From Mesorhabditis belari (Eukaryota; Nematoda; Chromadorea; Rhabditida; Rhabditidae), in NCBI GenBank assembly GCA_958450365.1, contig CAUEEP010000930.1, forward strand, positions 248,001 to 312,000: DNA of 64,000 nucleotides. The letters run 5' to 3'. This document shows positions 48,015 to 59,506 of this stretch, in pieces. The translations under genes were made by a program, and so were the position numbers. Positions within the stretch are counted from its first letter, which is position 1. Each line of letters opens with the position of its first letter. The notes under the pieces were generated by a model. It was not told the DNA's origin. It made no database searches and worked only from the letters and a program-made list of their open reading frames with translations.

Positions 48015-48795
48015 CCAGATATGAGTGTTCTATCTATCAAAGTAAAGATTACGGTAGCTATTGTAGGAATTGGCTACGGTAGGGCAAACTAGACTATGAA
48101 AGTTTTTTTAGATATCATAAAAAATTCTAGTTTACCGTATAGAAAGTCAACAGCAGTACAGTAATCAAGGTTTACGAACGAAGATATTTAGCTTAAAATT
48201 TAAAGCCAGAAAAGGATACTATATGTTGTAAAGGATGAAAATGAATTTTGAACGTGTCTAGCCTCACATAGATAGCAAATTCTATGGCAACAGGGAAATC
48301 GCTTTGTGCCGAGTGTTCAAAAACTTGCGAAATTAAAAGACTCAAAAATTGAACTGTAATCGGCAGGTGTACTTTGTACTCGAAAAGTTTCTAAACACAC
48401 TCCTTCTAGCTCACTTAATTTTGTATTTCTAGCTCAATGTAACGAGAAAGTGAGGAATCGAGTGCACCAGAAAGGGAGCTTAAAAAGGAGCTCAAAGTAC
48501 GAAAAAATGGAACTAGTTGATGGAGGAAAGTCGAATCGGACAAAAGCAACTAAATCAAGTGTGCCAGAAAGGGTACTTTTAGACATTTACACAAAGTAAA
48601 TCCGAAGAATCAACTGATGCTGCAGAAAAATGTTCAAATTTTTGTTTTCGATGAAATTTTCCCCAAATACCGTTGCATCACTCCAAATTTTTCTTCAGCA
48701 ATCAAATTTTTATCGTTTTTATCGCTGAGCTGGGAAAAATCGACGTTGACAAAAAACGTGTTGCAACAAAATTTTCTGAAAAAAGTTGAATGATC
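48015..48795. repeat. Copy A of a 0.78 kb duplicated segment
   Basis: Begins near ATATGAGTGTTCTATCTATC. The same sequence restarts at about 48800 (copy B), which runs discontinuously to about 52740. A third partial copy of its 3' third is at 53095-53380. It contains a MITE of the TTTCTGGTGCAC family (48390-48480) and the intact empty target of the pogo-like element (GGAACTAGTTGAT near 48505). Confidence 0.85.
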
Positions 48796-48980
48796 TTGAG
48801 ATATGAGTGTTCTATCTATCAAAGTAAAGATTACGGTAGCTATTGCAGGAATTGGATACGGTAGGGCAAACTAGGCTACGACAGCTTTTGTAGGTGCCAT
48901 AGAAAATTCTAGCTTACCTAATCTGGTTTACCGTTTAGAAAGTCAACAGCGGTACAGTAATCAAGGTTTAAGAACGAAGA

Positions 48981-49456
48981 TATTTATTTTCATATCCTTT
49001 GTGTGAAACTGCAGAATTCGTCTAAAAGTAGAGAGATTGTTTTAAAACTCGAGACAAGATTACGATAATTAGCTGGATACAATCTACAAGAGTTATCTAC
49101 AAGTTAAGAGGTTTTCTTGTGAATCTTGCTCTTGATGACTCTTCTTGTGACTTTGTCTAATATATTTGCATTAAACTTCCTCACTTTCCTCAGCAAATTT
49201 GCATTTAAACTTTCTCGCTTTGTATTGCATAATTTCCGTTCAAAAGAAGCAATTTCCAATGAATTGTATGACCTTATCGCAAAGAAAAAAATGAGTCTAA
49301 CTCGTAAGGATGTAGTGGTATGATAATGGCATGCTAAATCAGTTAAGAGCTCAAAAATGAGTGGCGTAAAAGTCACAAGTTTGCCAAAGCATACTTATGA
49401 CTCTTACGCCACTCATTCTTTAATGCAAATTGATTTTCAATACAGAGTGAGCAGAG
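48981..49456. repeat. 0.47 kb dispersed repeat with a terminal hairpin, copy 1
   Basis: Starts TTTTCATATCCTTTGTGTG and ends GTGAGCAG. The second copy is at 54674-55138 (over 90% similar by eye). It contains an inverted repeat AATGAGTGGCGTAAAAGTCA / TGACTCTTACGCCACTCATT (49356-49420). No coding evidence. Family unknown. Confidence 0.85.
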
Positions 49457-49511
49457 CTCGGAAGTAGCCTATGGATGATTTGAATTCACTATGATAATGA
49501 CATAAAACCTA
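49455..49511 (+). other. Captured fragment of gene G
   Basis: 57 bp differing at about three positions from 43707-43763 (part of the ATSELFFEKAK exon of gene G plus its upstream intron), in the same orientation and directly joined to the 0.47 kb repeat. Confidence 0.85.
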
Positions 49512-49550
49512 TTTTTATCAAAATTTAAAATATTTGTTAATTACAGGTAA

Positions 49551-50557
49551 ATGGCGCATGGAAAGCTGCTCACGGATTATGAGAATAGCCAGATTGATGC
49601 CCGTTTCAGGAATGGCGACTCAATAAGGAAAATCGCAAAAAATTTGGGCCGATCCGACTCTGCCGTGCAAAATTATATAAAGTCCGAGTTCGTTTCTGCA
49701 CCAAAGAAGAAGCCAAGACCAAAACCAAAGCTTGCATATTGTGCCATATTGTGAACAACATACACGGAAAAACGATCAATGAAGTGAAAACGGAACGGAA
49801 AATCGACGCTTCGAAGTCGAGAATTTGGCGAGTCATCAAGAAAAACTCATATATCGATCGACAATGATTGAACATGCAACCGGTCGTGAAGCTTTTGCAC
49901 AAAAAACCCCGATTGGAGTTCGCCAAGGCTCATGAATCAGGATTGGTCTATGGTTAGAAAGCCGCTTATATTTTATTATTTTTTTTGCGTTTAGGTGATC
50001 TTTTCCGATAAGAAGAAATGGAATTGGGATGGTCCAAATGGCTTTGACTATTATTGGAGGGATCTTCGACGTGATCCGATGGCGTTTGGAACTCGAAACT
50101 TTGGCGGTGGTTCTGTGATGGTTTGGGCCGCCTTTTGTGCTGATGGAACGGTCGCTCTGACGATGATTTCGAATCGGATGACTAGATAGATATCTTGAAC
50201 AAGCTTGTTGCCGTTTTTGCTCCTAAATCCAACCGTTCCCGACTTGTTTCAATGCGACAACGCGTCAATTCATCGAGCCGTAGACACCTGAGACTGGCTG
50301 AACAACAACAACATTGCAGCTTTGGACTGACCCGCTCGATCTCCTGACGTCAATCCGATAGGGAATTTATGCCGAATACTTGTCCAAGCTGCCTACAAAA
50401 ATCATCGTCAGTTTCAAGACGTGTATTTGTACCCAAAACAGCGATCCGCTTGGCCTTAAGCTATCTCGACGTCTTTGCTTTTCAAAACCTCATCAATTCA
50501 ATGCCAGACCGCATTTTTCAAGTAATTAATTGTTCTGGTGCGTGTCCAGATTATTAG
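49551..50557 (+). pseudogene. Tc3-like transposase, inactivated
   Basis: The N-terminal homeodomain-like part reads IDARFRNGDSIRKIAKNLG. The core is VIFSDKKKWNWDGPNGFDYY (first Asp), RNFGGGSVMVWAAF, FQCDNASIHRAV (second Asp) and DxPARSPDVNPI (third catalytic region). The end is MPDRIFQVINCSGACPDY. Several frameshifts and stops (for example at 49754, 50187, 50290) break it. The motif order is that of nematode Tc3-type transposases. Confidence 0.88.
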
Positions 50558-50818
50558 TTTTCATTTTTTATCTTTGATTGTTAAAATGTGTTGATAAATA
50601 AAAATATTTTCATAGTGTGCGTTTAAGAATTTGAAACGGTTGATTTAGCAAAAAGTCTCTATTTTGAAAATTTTTACTTTTTACAGTATGCTTATTCTTC
50701 GGGTTTTTTAGGTTTTAAGACATGCTCTTCTAATAGAAAAAGATTAATAGTCGTAGCGGTGTTCAAAATGCAAAATTCGCTATTTTAGAGGGTGCGTTTA
50801 AGAATTTGAAACGCACTG
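49551..50818 (+). mobile_element. Tc3-like transposon, left end missing
   Basis: The transposase starts at ATG 49551. The right end is the inverted terminal repeat whose complement begins CAGTGCGTTTCAAATTC, ending at 50818 and followed by TA. A second internal copy of the GCGTTTAAGAATTTGAAACG motif lies at 50619-50640. No matching left terminal repeat is seen upstream; captured gene G sequence and the 0.47 kb repeat stand there instead. Confidence 0.8.
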
Positions 50819-51113
50819 TATAAGTTGTAAAGGATGAAAATGAATTTTGAACGTGTCTAGCCTCACACAGATAGCAAATTCTATGGCAACAGGGAAATCG
50901 CTTTGTGCCGAGTGTTCAAAAACTTGCGAAATTAAAAGACTCAAAAATTGAACTGTAATCGGCAGGTGTACTTTGTACTCGAAAAGTTTCTAAACACACT
51001 CCTTCTAGCTCACTTAATGTTGTATTTCTAGCTCAATGTCAAGAGAACGTGAGGAATCAAGTGCACCAGAAAGGGAGCTTAGAAAGGGGCTCAAAGTACG
51101 AAAAATGGAACTA

Positions 51114-52460
51114 CCGTAAATACTGTAATTGGACCCCACCCCTCTAATAGTACCCCACCCCTCTAATAGTACCCCACCCCTCTAATAGTACCCCACCCCC
51201 ACCTAACGCGTAATTACAAACAACGCCTTTAAAGCGGAAAATTTTCATGTATTTTCAGAAATCGTTTGTATTTTTAATTTTATTCCATAAATTTGTTGTT
51301 TTTAAATTTGGGGTGGCTACTTTGCGCCAAATTTTTTGCACAGCTCGCTATAACTTTCTTCTAAGTGGGCCAATCTTTATGATTGTAGATCTCAACAAGT
51401 GCAACAAAGTAACACCAAAATCATAAAGATTGGCCCACTTAGAAGACTTGAACCACTTAGAAGCCACTTGAACTCGGAGGGGATTGATATCGGTTTGGCT
51501 CAATGGGTACGGGATCGTCGAGCCGAGAAGAAACGAGTGACACGCCGGATTATCTGGAATGAAGCGGTTAATCGATTCGAAAAAGCTGAAATTTCTTTTA
51601 AAAGAAGCCATGACTGGATGGAGTCGTTCTTGAGGCGCCACCAGCTTTCTTTGAGGGCACCAACAACAACTTGTCAAAAGCTGCCGAGCGAATTTGAGAA
51701 AGCCATCGTTGAGCACATTCTGAGGCTGAACAAGACAATCAAAGAAGGCGATTACAAGCCCATTGTTGCTTGCGATAAGATGGCGGTTAGTTGGATGCTT
51801 GGATGAGCAAGGGCATCGAAGCGGTTGAAGCCAAAGAAGTTGGTGTTCTCACCCGCGACTTCGACAAGATGAATATATCCGTGATGCTCACTGCTCGTTC
51901 CGATGGGAAAAAGTTGCGCTCTTTTGTCGTGATGCCTCGGAAAACGATGAACAAAAAATTTAGACAAAGTTCCAATCGAAGTTATTGCTCTGTTGGAAAG
52001 AGAAGAAAAGCAAGTCCTTCGATAATGAGATCACGGCGGAATACTTGTAACGCTCTTGGACTTATCTTTAATTATTATCTTTAATCTATTGTACTTACAG
52101 GCGATGAGAAATGCTCGGACAGAGACAGAAATCGAAAACCTCTTGGAGCTGCCCGCATCGACGGGATTTCAAGAACATCGGGGAATTGTTGATCAAGAAA
52201 ATGCTGAATTCTTTGATTCGGATGTTTCTATTGATTTCGATTGTTAGTTGTTTTTGTTTCGTTTTGCTGTTAAATTTTCAAATGGCTAAAACCAATAAAA
52301 ACTAAAGAAAAAGTTTGCTTTTGAACAAATTATTTGAATGTATCCTGATTTGGTAACTTGAATAGTGGTGTAAAATAGTAACCCACCCTCTAATACTACC
52401 CCACCCTAGAGGGGGAGGGAAAAAATAGTACCCTATGGGGTCCAATTACAGTATTTACGG
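51114..52460 (+). mobile_element. Pogo-like (Tc1/mariner superfamily) transposon, 1347 bp
   Basis: Perfect 25-bp terminal inverted repeats beginning CCGTAAATACTGTAATTGG, with TA on both sides (51112-51113, 52461-52462). Subterminal CCCCACCCCTCTAATAGTA-type units are repeated near both ends. Copy A of the host segment carries the uninterrupted target with a single TA, so the insertion and TA duplication are directly visible. Confidence 0.93.
51399..52250 (+). pseudogene. Pogo-like transposase, deleted in the DDE domain
   Basis: N-terminal CENP-B-type helix-turn-helix region (AQWVRDRRAEKKRVTRRIIW ... WMESFLRRHQLSLR), then VACDKMAV. The frame breaks near 51790 and continues with ISVMLTARSDGKKLRSFVVM (the VMLTASADGxKLPPF-type motif). 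Much of the catalytic domain after that is missing. A final open piece (52096-52247) carries an acidic tail (EFFDSDVSIDFDC). Confidence 0.85.
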
Positions 52461-52740
52461 TAGTTGATTGAGGAAAGCTGAATCGGACAAAAGCAACTAA
52501 ATCAAGTGTGCCAGAAAGGGTACTTTTAGACATTTACACAAAGTACATCCGAAGAATCAACTGATGCTGCAGAAAAATGTTCAAATTTTTGTTTTTGATG
52601 AAATTTTCCCCAAATACCGTTGCATCACTCCAAATTTTTCTTCAGCAATCAAATTTTTATGGTTTTTATCGCTGAGCTGAGAAAAATAGCCGACGAAAAA
52701 TGTGTTGCAAGAAAATTTTCTGAAGAAAGTTGAATGAAAA

Positions 52741-54050
52741 ATTGATTTTTAAAAATCAACAAATTAATATATTTTTGTTTGCAAATTTTAAATTTTATCG
52801 AAATATCGATTTCTTTATTAAAAAGAGTAATTTTTGAGCTTTTTTTCTTTCGTCATTTCTATTGCACAAGAAAACTACCCTTTTTCCTTTTTTTTCTCAA
52901 TTGATGACCTTAAACTGGGTTTAAATCGTATTTTTTATGTGAAAAAGTTTCAAATTTGATTTTAATTTGCTATTAATTAATTGATTAATCTATTTATCTA
53001 TTATCTAATAATTTTATTTGGTTTATTATCTATTTTTCTATCATCTAACAGATAAATTTGGGCTCTTTTAGTTTTCGAGTAAGAAAGTAGGAATTTTCGA
53101 GTAGGAAAGTTGAATCGGACAAATGCAACCAAAACAAGTGTGCCAGAAAGGATACGTTTACACATTTACACAAAGTACATCCGAAGAATCAACTAATGCT
53201 GCAAAAAAAATGTTCAAATTTTTGTTTTTGATGAAATTTTCCCCAAATACCGTTGTATCACTCCAAATTTTTCTTCAGCAATCAAATTTTTATCGTTTTT
53301 ATCGCTGAGCTGAGAAAAATAGCCGACAAAAAATGTGTTGCAAGAAAATTTTCTGAAGAAAGTTGAATGAAAAATTGATTTGAAATATATTAACAATAGT
53401 TTAAATTAATATATTTTTGTTTGTAAATTGTAAATTTTATTTAATTATCGATTTCTTTGTTAAAAAGAGTCATATCAGCTTGCTTTGTGATTTCTATTGC
53501 ACAAAAAAACTACGCTTTTTCTTTTTTTTTCTCAATTGGGTTTAAATCCTATTTTTTATGTGAAAAAGTTCCAAATTATGATACTAATTTGCTATTAATT
53601 AATGTCTTTATCTATTTATCTATTATTTAATGATTTTATTTGATTTATTACCTAATTTATCTTTTATCTAATAGTTTTCGAGTATTTTGAAGGGGTCGTC
53701 TGACTTTGAACGTCTATAACTTTATCCAGAGATGATATTATGGCTAACCTTCTATATAATGATAAAGAAGACATTTCAGGCTTTTAAATGATACTAAAGA
53801 GAGCTTCATAATACCCGAAAACTTAATTCACTTTGCATTGAGCTGTAAGATGCTAAACTCAAAAATAAGACAAATTCCAGAATTCAAGGTGAAAAATGGA
53901 CACCAAAAGATCACAAAATGGACACAAAAAGACTTCAACTCGTTTTCACTTTGGTCAAGCAAGTTATTGGATGTTAAACGAATAAATAATAAAATTAAAA
54001 TAGAATTTAATGAATTCAATCCAATGAATAGAATAAAATTGGATTTTTAG
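52741..54050. other. AT-rich spacer before gene D
   Basis: Contains the third partial copy of the duplicated segment (53095-53380), long T/A-rich stretches, and a 53700-53815 repeat related to 21140-21440. No exon is visible; the short open frame at 53838-54050 shows no coding features. The gene D promoter should lie at its right end. Confidence 0.5.
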
Positions 54051-54231
54051 ATGGAAGAAAACGAGCTGAAACCCTTGGTGATTTTCAAAAACAATCGAAT
54101 CCAATTCAACGAGAGTGTCGCTCGGGAGACTTTCGCCAATGAGAAATTCAGTGATAAAAAGGTTAGAATTGACTTTTTCAGTGTTTTTAGAAGGTAAAAG
54201 AAATCTTTGAAAAGAATAAAATAAAATGGAA

Positions 54232-54315
54232 AGCTGAGGAAGGGATCGAACCCGAGCAAGGCTTTAGAGCTGATCCTGGAAAGCAGAGTCTTATCCAGGA
54301 CACCACAAGCTCAGA
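54232..54315 (-). tRNA. tRNA-like sequence with long variable region
   Basis: Minus strand: CTGAG/CTCAG end pairing, A-box-like TGGTGTCCTGGATAAGAC and a perfect B-box GGGTTCGATCCC. Length 84 suggests a Ser/Leu-type origin. In intron 1 of gene D, antisense. Confidence 0.5.
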
Positions 54316-54673
54316 TTCACTTGTCATTTTTGACCAAGCCATTTTTGAGCTCTGGCAGGTCCTGGCCTAGCACTAGCCTTGACTAGCCTGGCCTAACTGT
54401 AGACGCAAGGCTCCTCCGGCTTTGACTACAGAAAGTACAGAACCCAGGCTTGGACCAGCCAATAGTAATATTAGCTTCTTCTGGAAGACACAATTGGACC
54501 ATTCAGTTGTAACTTCAAAACCACTGCTTCAGATCACTCTCGTCAGCGTAATGAGACCATCGCGATCCGGCAAAAGCTTTCTGATGTCAATTTTGACTGG
54601 TGGGCGACAAGGAGTGCACCGTAATCTTGGCTATAGTTTAGCCAGTTCATCTTCTTTTTTTCTTCTTCTTCTT

Positions 54674-55138
54674 TTCATATCCTTTGTGTGAAACTGCAGA
54701 ATTCGTCTAAAAGTAGAGAGATTGGTTTAAAGCTAGAGACAAGATTACGATAATTAGCTAGATACAAGCTACAAGAGTTATCTACAAGTTAAGAGGTTTT
54801 CTTGTGACTCTTGCTCTTGATGACTCTTCTTGTGACTTTGTCTAATATATTTGCATTAACTTCCTAACTTTCCTCAGCAAATTTGCATTTAAACTTTCTC
54901 GCTTTGTACTGCATAATTTCCTTTCAAAAGAAGCAATTTCCATTTAATTGCATGACCTTATCGCAAAGAAAAAAATGAGTCTAACTCGTAAGGATGTAGT
55001 GGTATGACAATAGTAGGCTAAATCAGCTAAGAGATCAAAAATGAGTGGCGTAAAAGTCACAAGTTTGCCAATTCATACTTATGACTCTTACGCCACTCAT
55101 TCTTTAATGCAAAGTGATTTTCAATACAAAGTGAGCAG
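54674..55138. repeat. 0.47 kb dispersed repeat, copy 2, inside gene D
   Basis: Same sequence as 48981-49456, with the hairpin at 55040-55104. It is inserted between the P-loop exon and the switch I exon of gene D. Confidence 0.87.
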
Positions 55139-58100
55139 CGGGCCATTTTTGACTTATAGAGGAGCCTTCAAGACCGGTTATGAGCGGTGCACGGAGGGGA
55201 TTCTCGTTTTCACTCAACCGATGATTTCTGAAGATGTGAGTGCGACTTGGATTTAGAGTAAGGTAGATAAATCAAAGTTTGAATTGTGGATTGTGCTTTT
55301 ACAGAACTTTTGAACTTTCGACTCTGTAAACTTTCAAATAAAATGCAAGATTTCTTTGTTTACCACTTCTCAATGATGAGTGGACGTCAAGGAGTGATAA
55401 GAATGTACCAAGAAATTCGTTCAGAAATGAAAATTCTGGCGTTCAAATGATTTCTGAGCCAAGGAAATGGAAAAAGAGAGAAATTGTGACGATAAAATTA
55501 CATAGTTTTCAGGGAAATCATATGGTTTTCTTTTTTGGATACTCAAGGGACATTTGATCTACAAACAGAGAGGAATATTTCCTCATGGATTGCTTGTTTC
55601 AGTCTGTTGATCTCGGATATTCAGGTATGCAATTGACCAGGCCAAGCCAAACTCCTGGTACTGATTGTAAGCCAAGGATTAGAAGAAGCCATGATCAAGT
55701 TAGGATTAGACTAACCAGGCTCAAGATACTATTAGTAAGCCATTCTAGGAATAGACCAGGTTAGAGGCAGGCTAAGGCCAGTCCAAAATCAGTACATGCC
55801 TTGGCTTAGGCTTAGGCTTAGGTTAGACCAAACCTAGATAGGACTCAAAGCAGTTCAATGGACGAGGCTAGGATAAGCCAGGCTAGGATAGGCCAGGCTA
55901 GAATCAGACAATGACTGGCCAAGTTTAATCCCGTCAGCATTGAATCAAGTCAAAGTTGTGATTCATAATCTTTTATACTTTTCAGCTCGTGAACTTAAAG
56001 GGAAACATCGGCGGTGACAACCTTCACGATTTGCATTTGTTCATCGAAACGGCTGGAGCTTGTCCAAAGACTGAACTAGCAAAAGTATCTATATAAACAT
56101 CGCTGTACCTGGCTTTTTAGAGTTTAACTTACGTGACCAGAGATGCGCCAAAATGGACGGAGAATGGTTTTCTCGATAGGCTTTGGGTGAGTGAAAATTT
56201 TATTTTCGAAATTTCGAGATTTAGATAGAATGCCAAAAGTCGAGAGATCTTAAAGAGATTTCCGAATCGTTGCAAAAACGTTTTGAGAATCGAATCGATT
56301 GTTTTTGTTGCGCGACCGCATCGGATGGGATTCAACGGGCAACGGGGACGATTGAGCTGACGGAGGAGGGTGAGTAGCTGTAGGCTGTTATTTCTTGCCA
56401 TATTATTTGTATTTAAATTAATTATAGACTGTAATTTCTTGCTAGATAATTCGTATTTAGATTAATGAGTTTATTTAGATCAAAATTTCATTGGCTGTCT
56501 TGAGAGAGTTGTTGGCTTTGTTCAGAAGAACGCTTCCCGATTTTACCGTAACCATTTCGATTACAATGAAGCGGCAAAGGTATGGGGAAAGTTGAGCTTG
56601 AAAAAGCTATCTATCTTGATTTGAAAAAGTATGATAGCTAGAAAAAAGAAATTTTTGAAAACTGTAAAGTTTTGGACAAACTCACTTTTCAGCAAATCGT
56701 CTATTATCTTGAAAACGAAGCACCGAGACTTGAATCAACCGTAAAGGTTAGAAAAGTTTAACCATTTGTTCATTTGTTTAGATTTGATTGATGATTTGAT
56801 TTAATTTCATTTTTTTAGATGACGAAAGAAGCGAGCATCTCTTTTGCTGTGAATAAAGCCTTTGATATCTTCCAGAGCGCTTTGAAAGTAATAATTCAGA
56901 TTTTATTAAATCTTATTGTTTTTAGGGAACAACCAGTGAAAATATTGAAGCTGCTGAAAAGGCTGGTCGAAATTCTTCAGAAAAAAAACTGAAAGAGCTT
57001 TTGAAAGAGGCGAATGTCGGTGAAGCGAGAGCACTTCTAGAGCCAAAAATTCAGGTCTAGAAGTGACAATAAGGCTTAGGCTAGATTTAGCACTGAATTT
57101 ATCACTAGATTTACCATAAAATTTAGGAATTGTTGGATGAAAAGCAAAGAGAACTCGAAATTCTTCAAGAAGAGAAGGCTTTCTTGGAACGAGTTGAAGC
57201 TTTCGCGAGGAAGTGGAGAGCCGAGATACCGAAGGTAATGGAAAATAGAAACACTCTTTAGAGAATCTCTCCTTAGATCAGCTGGGTAGGATAGCTGAGG
57301 AATACGGCAGCTGAGGACACAGTAGGGTTAGTGTAGGGTATTGTAGGGTGCTGCACGGGTACTGTAAGAGTACTTTCAGATCCACGATTTGGACAAGGCA
57401 CATCTCTTGAAACGAAGCTCTTCCATCAGAAGTGAAGGTCTCTCGAGCTCGTTTCCCGATCCAACGATCAAGTCGTTAGAGGTGAGGAGTTTATTCTAAA
57501 TAACTCTAAGCAATGGCAGTTATGTGGCAGTTAGCAATGACAGTTTTAGAGTGTTTTCTAGACATTTGCATTTTCCCCTCCATTCGTCGATAGGTGTACA
57601 ACGGAAAGACACGTCTTAAGCCCTTTAAAATCGACCTTTTCAAACGTTTTTTTCACTGTTGGATAGCATTCGAAAAGCTCTATTGGTGAAAAAACGTTGG
57701 ATTAAGAGAAAACATAAGATGAAAATGAGTTTGTAAGTTTGCCTTATATATTTCAAATTGGAGAATATCTAGGTGCAGTTTAGAATGCGCATTACTTCAC
57801 ATTTACTTGACAGTCGTTTGAGTAAAAATCTTGAATGCAAATTTAATCAAGTAATTGCTTAATTTGAAAAGAGCACCCTCTAGTTATATACATTAACTAC
57901 AAGACGATAGATATGAGATAAACATTGACTAAGTCTAAGTCCCTTTGAAGTATCTTTTTCCGTTACAGGACATGTTAGACAGTCGTATCATAATGCTTCG
58001 AGGTGCCCATATTGAGAAATCGTTCTCAAAACTGAAAGTCGAGTTTAGTCAACAGCTACGAGAGGTAAGGTTTCTTCGGTTACAATTTGGATAAACCAGT

Positions 58101-59506
58101 TTCAGACAAAATTCGACTCTTTACCAACTTTGGAGGATGGTCATGCAAAAGTCAAATTGATGATCGAAAAGTTGAGAAAAACTTTGGATTCACAAGGGTT
58201 TACTGAAAAGGAATGGGGATTAATTGAAGAGAAATGCCAGATAGAGTTGATGGTTGGTAGCTAAATTTGATTGCAAATTGCAATCAATCGAATATTGAAT
58301 CAATCAAATTCAATCAATTATCAATCTACTTATTCAGAAGATCTACATCCAATCTCTTGATTTTATCGAAAAAGATCTCGCGTTGAGGCGCGAAACGAAA
58401 CGGATGAGGGAGATGAACACAAAAGTCGTTTTGGATGATGCCATTGAGACCTTTGAAACGACTGTAAAGGTAAAAAGTAGCTTTTTATCTAATCTAACTA
58501 TAAAATGATTAGTTAATGATAATTTCTTTTGTAATTTTTAGAGAATCAATGAAGATTCTTTTGAAAGGACTGTTCATCGAGCAAAGCAAAAAGGGATCTC
58601 AAATGTAGAGAGATTGCTCGATGCTGAGAGTTTCCCTAATGCTATTGAGGAGTTTAATGCCAGAGTACAGGTGAAAAAAAATTGCAATTGTTAGACTAAT
58701 GAGTCTAGTTGTTGATTCTAGGATCGAAATTATCTTGAAATTTAGATCATTTCTGATCAGAGAAAAGTGGAGCTAGACAATGAAAGAAAAGCCAAAGAGA
58801 ATCGGGAAAAACGGTTGAAAGAAGAAAAGGAAAAGATAAATGCAAAGGTTTATAAATTTTCAAAAATTAAAATCAAAATCGATTTAGTTACTGAAAGAAC
58901 AAACTCGAAGCGTTGTAGAGGTTGCACCGCCTTGTTGCAAACCTATTTCAAAACCCTCGAAAGAAGTTGAATTGAAGAATGAAGGGGACTTGGTGGATGA
59001 TTCGGGAATGGAAAAGATAAGACCAAGATTCGAAGCTGACCAAAAGGAAACAACCTATGCCAATGAGGATCTAGCAGATTCACGGAGGTTTGTTAAAGCC
59101 AGGGCTTTGACAGTACTTCTACATCTTTTCAACGAATTAACATGCAAATTGATCTTTGATTTCTTACTTTATCATTGAATTTTAGCATATTTTTCCTACA
59201 TCTTAGATAGTTTTTGAATAAATTTGAGCTAGAATCAATGAAGATAATCCTAATAAAGCCATTTATACTATTTTCCGAGTACCTTTCCCCAACTAGAGAC
59301 AAACTGGAGAGATTTACATCTATCTTAACGGGAAAACGGCGCAAAAGTGCCGCTTTAGAAGATCATAATTAAAAGAAAACTAAAAGCCTAGCAAGTGGCC
59401 AAAATATTCTCATCATTTAGTGCTTCATTGCCAATCAACTTTCCACGCCTTGACCCGCCAGAATACGGTTTAATTTACACCTAATATTGTCATAAACATA
59501 CTTCAG

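Larger units (their letters stand above)
48800..52740. repeat. Copy B of the duplicated segment, split by insertions
   Basis: Pieces 48800-48980, 50821-51113 and 52461-52740 match copy A in order. They are separated by a composite insertion (48981-50820) and by the pogo-like element. Confidence 0.85.
54051..59178 (+). pseudogene. Gene D: type II atlastin-like GTPase, probably inactivated
   Basis: ATG 54051 follows TTTTTAG. Exons: 54051-54161, 54533-about 54630, about 55167-55234, 55513-55624, 55986-56084, 56121-56186, 56225-56369, 56479-56579, 56693-56746, 56819-56887, 56930-57054, 57127-57234, 57380-57481, 57969-58064, 58106-58252, 58338-58469, about 58542-58670, 58746-58847, 58888-59178. 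It is colinear with gene C. The P-loop reads RPSRSGKS (first Gly lost), switch I is GYERCTEGIL and G4 is VTRDAPKW. The exon with DTQG has one extra T in a T-run (about 55531-55536), which throws it out of frame. The intron after the P-loop exon carries the 0.47 kb repeat, and the donor there is unclear. The helical exons remain open. Divergent from gene G, followed by X3. Confidence 0.78.

Noticed and set aside
53838..54050. 70-residue plus-strand open frame just before gene D
   Set aside because: No splice or paralogue support; its frame is not continuous with the gene D ATG and the paralogous gene C lacks it.
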